Origin: a virus
DNA: 24,206 nt
Reading direction: 5' to 3' (one strand)
IMG/VR virus record: IMGVR_UViG_3300044716_000609
Span: 1 to 24,206 of that record
The stretch's first letter is position 1. The number at the start of each line of letters is the position of its first letter. Positions 1 to 5,500 of this stretch are shown here, in pieces. Below the pieces are notes generated by a model. That model was given only the letters and a program-made list of their open reading frames with translations, was not told where the DNA came from and made no database searches. The position numbers were made by a program, and so were the translations under genes.

Positions 1-8
1 TTTGGGTT

Positions 9-25
9 AAAAAAAAAAAAAAAAA
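9..25. repeat. Homopolymer run of 17 A at the window edge
   Basis: Seventeen consecutive A directly follow TTTGGGTT. The run lies inside the C-terminal coding part of the upstream gene and breaks its frame. It could be a sequencing or assembly length error, or a genuine slippage-prone tract. Confidence 0.7.
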
Positions 26-73
26 CACGACGATGTTATAGATGTATCATTAGAAGACATCAAAGAAGAATAA
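11..73 (+). CDS. C-terminal end of an upstream + strand gene (partial)
   Basis: The reading frame ending in TAA at 71-73 encodes a run of lysines followed by an acidic tail ending in DVSLEDIKEE, which looks like a natural protein C-terminus. It is followed 9 bases later by the next + strand gene. The frame has a stop at 8-10, just before a run of 17 A (9-25). The upstream part of the gene must therefore enter through a different frame, or the homopolymer length is wrong. The product is not identifiable. Confidence 0.4.
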   Translation, partial: KKKKKHDDVIDVSLEDIKEE

Positions 74-82
74 GTATATTAT

Positions 83-385
83 ATGAAATTTGATAAATTA
101 GTAAAATCATTATTAAACGAAGCACCAATTGCTGCATTTTCAACAAAAGAAGGATTACCTGTAAGCATAGATTTAAAAATAAAAGATCAATATGCAACAG
201 ATTATATTGGTTTTATTTCTTATATCAAACAGGTAATGTCACAATTAGATCCCGATTCTAAAAATAAATTTCTAGAAGAATTAAAGAATAACGAAGAATT
301 TAAAAATACTTTTGATTATTTTTATACTAAAAATGGTAATTTAAATAAAACAATAACTGATTTTTATAATGATATAAATCAATAA
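83..385 (+). CDS. Small protein with a candidate capsid-targeting N-terminus
   Basis: A 100-residue protein of unknown family. It starts MKFDKLVKSLLNE (residues 1-13), an amphipathic leader ending in L-N-E. This matches the (L/I)-x-E signature that the T4 prohead protease gp21 cuts after. T4 internal head proteins carry a similar short N-terminal capsid-targeting leader. The rest is helical and charged, with no transmembrane segment or cysteines. It follows another + strand gene by 9 bases and runs toward the major capsid gene, separated from it by a bidirectional terminator. Two other proteins in this window start with the same MKF-type leader (minus strand, 20510 and 21817). The packaged-protein role is inference; existence of the gene is well supported by the clean frame and clear stop. 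Confidence 0.75.
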   Translation: MKFDKLVKSLLNEAPIAAFSTKEGLPVSIDLKIKDQYATDYIGFISYIKQVMSQLDPDSKNKFLEELKNNEEFKNTFDYFYTKNGNLNKTITDFYNDINQ

Positions 386-410
386 TTTTTTTGTTTTAAT
401 TTTTAAAAAT

Positions 411-444
411 AAAAAACCCCATTTCCGAAGAAATGGGGTTTTTT
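411..444. terminator. Bidirectional rho-independent terminator between convergent genes
   Basis: A perfect 9-bp stem (CCCCATTTC at 417-425 with GAAATGGGG at 430-438) has a CGAA tetraloop. It is flanked by six A on the left (411-416) and six T on the right (439-444), so it works as an intrinsic terminator on both strands. It sits between the + strand gene ending at 385 and the minus-strand capsid gene ending at 469. It is the most obvious strong terminator seen in the window. Confidence 0.93.
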
Positions 445-468
445 GAGTTTTGACCTGTATCTAACTTA

Positions 469-1938
469 TTAGAGATAGATGCGTCCTGTGTCGGGCTTGA
501 AGGCATTGCCAAGACCTTTAACAATAATGATATGATAGTAGAGATTCGCACCGAAGATGTGATCTACTACACCATAACGAGTCATAAGACCTACTCTTGG
601 AGAGAAGTCGTTAGGACCGATTGTTCTTTGGATCATGACAGGAATATAAGGACAATAGACGATACCAGTGTCATAATATTCTGTACCTTTGAAACCTAAG
701 AGGGCATATTCTAATGAGGTTGAGCGTTGACCATCGAGATACTGAGCATCTGTACGAGTGTCACGGTAGACAGTAAAACGTCCGCCAAGTGAACCAACTT
801 TGGCAATGCCTGAAGGTTGGGTGTTGACGTTGCCGTTTACTGGCATCCACTGAAACTCTGGTAACATCTCAAGAATTGCACAAACGCGAGGAGTTGCAAT
901 AATGAAGTTAGCGGAACCACGACGATTGCGGATAGCAATACGGTTGGCTTCGACAATAACTTTGCTGTAGAAGTCACGATTACGCTCACCGAGCCAACGT
1001 GCGTCAGCTGATGCGGCGTACCAGAAGCTGTATCCATTCGGAGAACCTGCATTGAGGGCAACTTGAACCATTCTCATGACCATTTCGCGGTCGATTTCGG
1101 CTTGAATTTCATACGACATTGCGTTTGTCAATTCACCGTCGATATCGAGTCCGTTCATGTTCTTCAAGTCTTGTTCAAGTTCAACAGACCAACGAGCAGC
1201 AAGGCGGCGTGTGCCAGCCTCAACAGCTGTTTTGCTGAATTCGACAGTGACTTGAGGAATATTTCCGGTCAATTCAAATTGACTGAGAATAGCGGCAACA
1301 CCTTTATCAGAATCGAGAACCTCGAAATCTGCATTGGAGGTGAAGTTTGCGCTAGTACCAGTAAATCTGGTGTCTAAGTATTGATAGCCAAGTTCTTTGC
1401 CTTTACCAGCATCTGGACCAGATGTGATATCAGCATATGAACGATTGATAAAGTCTCTACCAGTGGTAGTTTTACCACTAGCATAACCATCAAGTCCATT
1501 AGCACCTAAGCTATCAGCCTCATAGCGGTAACGAAGAGCGAAGGCCAATCCTACTGGTCCACTCATTGGCTGGACACCGACGATTTCGTTAGTGATCAAC
1601 TCAGGGAATGTACGACGAACCATAGGTATTAAAACCTTTGGTAAGCGTTGGTCGCCTGTTGCATAACGATCTCCAGCGGTAACCGTTCCGGGTGGTGAGT
1701 AAAGAGCAGTACCGGGAGTGCCAAAAGCACCACCGCCACCAGCGATATTACTACCGCTTTCTTCGATGCACCATCTTTCTTGGTTTTCCATTAGGATCGC
1801 AGTTGTTAAACGGGCATGTTCGTCTTCAATCGGAGCAACCTTATCGGATGTGTAATTGAGTACGGGTGACCATTTTTCGACTAATTGTTGAGCACGGGAT
1901 CTATCTATGTAGCCTGTGGCTGGATTAACATTTCTCAT
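469..1938 (-). CDS. 23: Major capsid protein, T4 gp23 family
   Basis: 489 residues, close to the usual length of gp23 (about 520 in T4). It forms the hexamers of the phage head. Family hallmarks include the N-terminal delta region and VRRTFPELITNEIVGVQPM (residues about 108-126), equivalent to the T4 MVRRAIPNLI...CGVQPM block, then GLAFALRYRYE. The precursor is expected to be trimmed by gp21: C-I-E-E at 57-60 followed by SGSNIAGGGG fits the (L/I)-x-E cleavage signature and lies near the T4 site (Glu65). It is the last gene of the head operon, 72 bases after gp22, and ends at the terminator at 411-444. Base composition is clearly more GC-rich than its neighbours, which fits codon selection for very high expression or a separate history. 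An AAAGG sits about 16 bases before the ATG, too far for an ordinary Shine-Dalgarno. Identification is secure. Confidence 0.97.
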   Translation of the reverse strand: MRNVNPATGYIDRSRAQQLVEKWSPVLNYTSDKVAPIEDEHARLTTAILMENQERWCIEESGSNIAGGGGAFGTPGTALYSPPGTVTAGDRYATGDQRLPKVLIPMVRRTFPELITNEIVGVQPMSGPVGLAFALRYRYEADSLGANGLDGYASGKTTTGRDFINRSYADITSGPDAGKGKELGYQYLDTRFTGTSANFTSNADFEVLDSDKGVAAILSQFELTGNIPQVTVEFSKTAVEAGTRRLAARWSVELEQDLKNMNGLDIDGELTNAMSYEIQAEIDREMVMRMVQVALNAGSPNGYSFWYAASADARWLGERNRDFYSKVIVEANRIAIRNRRGSANFIIATPRVCAILEMLPEFQWMPVNGNVNTQPSGIAKVGSLGGRFTVYRDTRTDAQYLDGQRSTSLEYALLGFKGTEYYDTGIVYCPYIPVMIQRTIGPNDFSPRVGLMTRYGVVDHIFGANLYYHIIIVKGLGNAFKPDTGRIYL

Positions 1939-2010
1939 AATTTATTTTTTATTACCTTTCTATGGATATAGAATCAAGAAAAACAGATGCTTTTCTTCAA
2001 CTGGAAATTT

Positions 2011-2913
2011 TTAGAACCTACTAAGTTCATTAAGATAGTTCGAAACTGGGTTAAATTCATCATTTTCAGATGAAACTGTTTTGGATTCCTTTATAACACT
2101 TTGAGCATATGGTTTTACATCACCACTCAAAGCCTTTTTCTTGGCTTCCTGAACCAAATCAGAAGATTTCTCTTCTTCAGAGCGTTCGAACATCTCAACG
2201 ACATAATTAAAGTTTTCTTCAATGTATGAAGAATCTTTGTCGTTCAATAAGTTAAAAATGTATTCTTTTTTAGCTGATGGCAATCCTTTAGTTTTCTTTT
2301 CTAAAAGAACGGCAGTTTCATTTAATTTCAACTTTTCAGCAAGCATATGATTTTCTTTATATGCTTCATTTAATTTTTCATTAAGATCGTCAATTTTGGA
2401 TTTTCCTTTGGAAACAACAGATTTAACACTTTCGTTAATATAATCTGGATCAATCCCAACTAACTCTCTAATTTTATCAAGCTGTTTACGTGCATATGTA
2501 TTTTGAACAGCTTCTTCTAATTGAAGATTAGGAACATTTTTATCAAGATAAAGATCTAAATAATTGCTAATCTCGGAAACAATTTTTCCAGAAAATTTTT
2601 CTGCTTTTTCATTAATAGCCTTGCGGTAAAATGAAATTACATTTTTTAATTTATCTGTGTGATTTTCAGTAAGGGCATTTACGACTTGTTGTAATTTACC
2701 AGTATGATCTGTATCAATTGCCTCTAAAAGTGTTTTAAGTTTATTTGCGTGATTTTCATCCTGTTTGGATAACGCGCTTTCTAATTCTAAAGTAACTCTA
2801 GCATTTACCTTTTCTTCTACTGCATTATCAAATGCTTCGGTAATTGCTTTGGCGGTTTCTTCGTTGATGACACTTTCATCGACTTGTTTTAAGATTTCTG
2901 CGAATTTATTCAT
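2011..2913 (-). CDS. 22: Prohead core scaffolding protein, T4 gp22 family
   Basis: 300 residues (T4 gp22 is 269), rich in Glu, Lys and Ala and almost entirely helical or coiled coil, as expected for the internal scaffold of the prohead. The family C-terminal block FNPVSNYLNELSRF is present, and the gene lies directly upstream of the capsid gene as in T4. T4 gp22 is chopped to small peptides by gp21; possible sites here are I-N-E (16-18), L-E-E and several others. The N-terminus MNKFAEILKQVDESVINE resembles a head-targeting leader. The start at 2913 has an A/T-rich leader with GAAAGG 20 bases upstream and an AATAATAATA stretch between. That leader is very like the one of the next gene upstream. 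Confidence 0.93.
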   Translation of the reverse strand: MNKFAEILKQVDESVINEETAKAITEAFDNAVEEKVNARVTLELESALSKQDENHANKLKTLLEAIDTDHTGKLQQVVNALTENHTDKLKNVISFYRKAINEKAEKFSGKIVSEISNYLDLYLDKNVPNLQLEEAVQNTYARKQLDKIRELVGIDPDYINESVKSVVSKGKSKIDDLNEKLNEAYKENHMLAEKLKLNETAVLLEKKTKGLPSAKKEYIFNLLNDKDSSYIEENFNYVVEMFERSEEEKSSDLVQEAKKKALSGDVKPYAQSVIKESKTVSSENDEFNPVSNYLNELSRF

Positions 2914-2953
2914 AAGCTGTATATTATTATTTACCTTTCAAGAATGACATTTA

Positions 2954-3421
2954 TTATAATTTTCTTAATGTATAACCACCATGGTCATCAACGAACCAAA
3001 CACGTGGATAGAAACTTTCTTGATCCATACGTTTTCTCAAAAAATTTTCGGCATCTTCTTCATCACCGAATGTTGCTAAATGTTTACCGCCATAAATTGA
3101 GACATCTGTTCTGCCTCCCAATGTTCCGGAACTACTAATAATATAATCCTCTTCTTCTGGTTGTTCTTCTGACAGATTTGGAATCCTATCTTGAGTATCT
3201 TCAGGTTCTGAGAAATCACCGAAATCATTGTCATCTAAATTTTCTTTAACGACCTTTTTCTTTTTCTTTTTGCCACATTCTTCGCAACATGCTTTGTGCA
3301 TTTTTTTAACCTTTTCTTTTAACTTTTTTTCAATTAAAGTTTCAAGTGTTGAATTTGCCGAAGAATAATTCTTTTCGCAAATTTGTGTTATAAACTTAGA
3401 GATGTCTTTTCGCAATTCCAT
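2954..3421 (-). CDS. Probable prohead core or internal protein between gp21 and gp22
   Basis: 155 residues, no confident family. There are three zones: an N-terminal helical segment with I-C-E at 14-16 (possible gp21 cut site); a basic Cys-containing patch with CCEECGKKKKKK (about 45-56); then an acidic linker and a C-terminal globular part (about 100-155) with GGKHLATFGDEEDAENF and WFVDDHGGYTLRKL. Its place between protease gp21 and scaffold gp22, and its highly charged composition, recall the small T4 core proteins gp67/gp68, which lie next to gp21. No sequence match to those can be claimed. The Cys cluster could bind a metal but has no clear second pair. The start at 3421 has a GATAAATA octamer ending 10 bases upstream. 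Confidence 0.8.
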   Translation of the reverse strand: MELRKDISKFITQICEKNYSSANSTLETLIEKKLKEKVKKMHKACCEECGKKKKKKVVKENLDDNDFGDFSEPEDTQDRIPNLSEEQPEEEDYIISSSGTLGGRTDVSIYGGKHLATFGDEEDAENFLRKRMDQESFYPRVWFVDDHGGYTLRKL

Positions 3422-3454
3422 AATGTATTATTATTTATCTTTTTTTATTCACAA

Positions 3455-4126
3455 TTAAAGTTTTTTTATTGCATTAATAAATGTAATAAATTGTTCTTTT
3501 AAATATGCGTCTCTTTCTTTGTTTGGTAATTTAGAAATAGCCTTTTCAAATGTATCGTAAAAAGGTTCAAATTCACCACTCTCAGCAAGAACCCATTTTT
3601 TGGATTCTAAGATACCATTAACAAATGCAGTAGGAACGGATGGATCAGCAACAACATCAATTGCAACCAATCTAAAGTCAGATACAACACCAACCCCTTG
3701 TTTGTTGTTATCAACTCTTCCCAATGCTCTGGATGATACACCTAATTTAACACCATCCATAATTAATGAACGAACGATTTGTCCCATTGGAGTAGAGAGA
3801 ATTTTTGATTTACCTTCAAAGATGTCACCATTTTGTTTTAATTCTGTAACCATGTGACAGGCTCTTTCCAAATTAACTTCAGGTGAGGTAGGATGATTTA
3901 ATTCACCTGTAGATCTACTATTAACAATCATTTCGGAGGTATATCTATTGACCTCTTCTACCATTTGGTTTCTTGGATAAATTCTATTATTTCTATTTGG
4001 TCTATCTGCCATCAAAAACGGCCCTTGTATAAAAAGATTAGACGGAGAGTTTCTATTTTTTTCTTCAACCAAATATTTCAACTCATAATTTGGTGTTTCT
4101 ACTAATAGATTATAGGCATTGCTCAT
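3455..4126 (-). CDS. 21: Prohead core protease, T4 gp21 family (peptidase U9/S80)
   Basis: Serine protease that matures the prohead by cleaving scaffold, core and capsid proteins after (L/I)-x-E. Seen here: the IQGPFLMADRPNRNNRIYP block, GELNHP with the catalytic His, and GVSSRALG with the catalytic Ser, all in T4 order; length about 223 residues against 212 in T4. The frame is open to an ATG at 4162 that overlaps the gp4 stop (ATGA). I prefer the ATG at 4126 because MSNAYNLLVETP aligns with the T4 start MNEPQLLIETWG, and the 12 residues before it are an Asn/Ser-rich translation of AT-rich leader. The 4162 start, coupled to gp4, remains possible. L-V-E at residues 8-10 could be a self-cleavage site. 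It lies between gp4 and the core protein gene. Confidence 0.93.
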   Translation of the reverse strand: MSNAYNLLVETPNYELKYLVEEKNRNSPSNLFIQGPFLMADRPNRNNRIYPRNQMVEEVNRYTSEMIVNSRSTGELNHPTSPEVNLERACHMVTELKQNGDIFEGKSKILSTPMGQIVRSLIMDGVKLGVSSRALGRVDNNKQGVGVVSDFRLVAIDVVADPSVPTAFVNGILESKKWVLAESGEFEPFYDTFEKAISKLPNKERDAYLKEQFITFINAIKKL

Positions 4127-4158
4127 ATTTATATTATTATTACTTATACTACAGCTGT

Positions 4159-4617
4159 TCATTTTAAATGGTTTTCGTTAAAAATTAAAAATAAGTATCC
4201 TCTTTTTTCACACCATTCTCTTGCATATTTCCATTTTGCTAAATTTACTTCATAGTTATACTTTTCATAAAGTATAGTTGATTGTTTTTTTCTACTGGTT
4301 ATTGTCGGTGGTTTGGTTTGCTTTTCTGGTTTTACTTCAATTAAAACTTTTTTAATCGATTTATCTTTCATTTTTATTTCTGCTACCAAATCAACAAAAT
4401 ACCTGTGCATACGACCATCAGCAGGAGAAACATAAGGTATTACAACCGATTCTGATCCCCATGATATAACATTGATACTATTATCTAAAAATCTAAATGA
4501 TGATAGTTCTAGTGAACTTCTATATATTATCGGAAAACTTCCTATGTATTTTTTTTTATTTTTCGGTGTAAAAATACCTTGTACATAGTTTCTATTCTTT
4601 TTTCCTAATGTTTTCAT
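4159..4617 (-). CDS. 4: Head completion nuclease-like protein, T4 gp4 family
   Basis: 152 residues, like T4 gp4 (150), which acts after DNA packaging to complete the head before tail joining. The conserved pattern is visible: YIGSFPIIYRSSLELSSFRF, W-G-S-E near 53-56, IPYVSPADGRMHRYFVD (60-76), then LIEVKPEKQTKPP (92-104) and a C-terminal AKWKYAREWCEKRG. Glu37, Asp76 and E94-x-K96 form the acid/acid/E-x-K arrangement of a TnsA/restriction-like nuclease fold, suggesting a metal-dependent nuclease. It follows gp13 with a stop/start overlap (TAATG), so it is probably translationally coupled. In T4 gene 4 lies elsewhere (near 2, 3 and 53), so this placement inside the capsid operon is a rearrangement. 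Confidence 0.85.
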   Translation of the reverse strand: MKTLGKKNRNYVQGIFTPKNKKKYIGSFPIIYRSSLELSSFRFLDNSINVISWGSESVVIPYVSPADGRMHRYFVDLVAEIKMKDKSIKKVLIEVKPEKQTKPPTITSRKKQSTILYEKYNYEVNLAKWKYAREWCEKRGYLFLIFNENHLK

Positions 4618-5483
4618 TAACCAACAAAGAATCTTACAGGATCAGAATCAACATAGTTGGACATTAATTCTTTTTCTAATTCATCTTTTTCTTTTTCGCC
4701 TTGTCTCATTAAGTCTGTAGAATTTACAGTTTGACCACCAAATAAATTAGTTCCGCTGTATTTTCCTCTGGTATGTGCAACTGCTATTTTCACCAAAGCT
4801 GTTGTATACCTAAAAACCCAAAGCTGAGATACCAAATCTTTAATTGGTTTTTGTACTTTGCAACCAAGTAAACCATAATATATACCAGTATTTGGTTCTG
4901 GTATAAGTTTCATTATTTGAGTATCTGGATTAAAACGAACATATGGTTTTAATGCCAATAACTTTTCTCTTGTATCTAACCAATCTTTTAATACATGCCA
5001 TGTTACCAAGTCATATCCAACATTACCTAATAGATGTCCGAAATATGCTTGTTGTGCAATAGTATGTTCGATAGTAAAAAGAGTATTAACACCACTGGTA
5101 TTTCCTTGTTCAATGGAAAATATATCAACAACTTTTCTATAATCATCTAAATCAAAATCATAACTTTCAGAATTATCTGGTAATGTTGGGTCAGATGAAT
5201 TGTTCATATCTGGAGTTATACTAAAAAGTTTATCGATTCGTAAACCAACTCCTCTTTCATATAAATCTGATCTAAAAATTAAATACTCTTCGGTTACACC
5301 AGCAAATTTAGTAAACCATTCAATAGCAATATCTATTAATTCATACATTTGTTCACTACTAATTTCTATTTCAACTAGTGGTTCACCTAATGTTCTTCTT
5401 ACTCTTTGTGCCAAGTGATCATAACTTTTAATCTTGGAATTAAAGGTTGTGCTTCCGTGAAATGAATTAGGTAATACTGACAT
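4617..5483 (-). CDS. 13: Neck (head-tail connector) protein, T4 gp13 family
   Basis: 288 residues (T4 gp13: 309). gp13 and gp14 form the neck that closes the filled head and joins the tail. Matches to the family: the N-terminal RVRRTLGEPLVEIEISSEQMYELIDIA block (split as RVRRTLGEPLVEIEI and EQMYELIDIAIEWF), the segment KLIPEPNTGIYY, WVFRYTTALVKIAVAHTRG near the C-terminus, and the terminal pattern of an acidic EKEKDELEKEL helix followed by FFVG (T4 ends ...ILVG). It lies 17 bases after the portal gene with a perfect TATAAATA octamer in the gap, and overlaps gp4 by one base. Confidence 0.88.
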   Translation of the reverse strand: MSVLPNSFHGSTTFNSKIKSYDHLAQRVRRTLGEPLVEIEISSEQMYELIDIAIEWFTKFAGVTEEYLIFRSDLYERGVGLRIDKLFSITPDMNNSSDPTLPDNSESYDFDLDDYRKVVDIFSIEQGNTSGVNTLFTIEHTIAQQAYFGHLLGNVGYDLVTWHVLKDWLDTREKLLALKPYVRFNPDTQIMKLIPEPNTGIYYGLLGCKVQKPIKDLVSQLWVFRYTTALVKIAVAHTRGKYSGTNLFGGQTVNSTDLMRQGEKEKDELEKELMSNYVDSDPVRFFVG

Positions 5484-5489
5484 ATAATA

Positions 5490-5497
5490 TATTTATA
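5490..5497 (-). promoter_or_regulatory. T4-type late promoter core for gp13
   Basis: A perfect TATAAATA (T4 gp55-dependent late promoter consensus) reads leftward in the 17-base gap between portal and gp13. Its last base is 6 bases before the gp13 ATG, so a start point at the usual late-promoter distance would fall within about a base of the start codon. Confidence 0.65.
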
Positions 5498-5500
5498 TTA

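Noticed and set aside
837-1377. Open frames within the major capsid gene on both strands
   Set aside because: Shadows of gp23, whose conserved sequence runs through the entire region.
1976-1997. AAGAAAA ... TTTTCTT inverted repeat in the gp22-gp23 gap as a terminator
   Set aside because: The stem is only 7 A/T-rich pairs with an 8-base loop. It is weak, and a stop between scaffold and capsid would make little sense without an obvious strong new promoter.
4126-4133. TATAAATA overlapping the inner ATG of gp21 as a late promoter
   Set aside because: A start point about 6 bases beyond the octamer would fall inside the gp21 coding region, so it cannot serve that start. It more likely reflects the A/T-rich leader.
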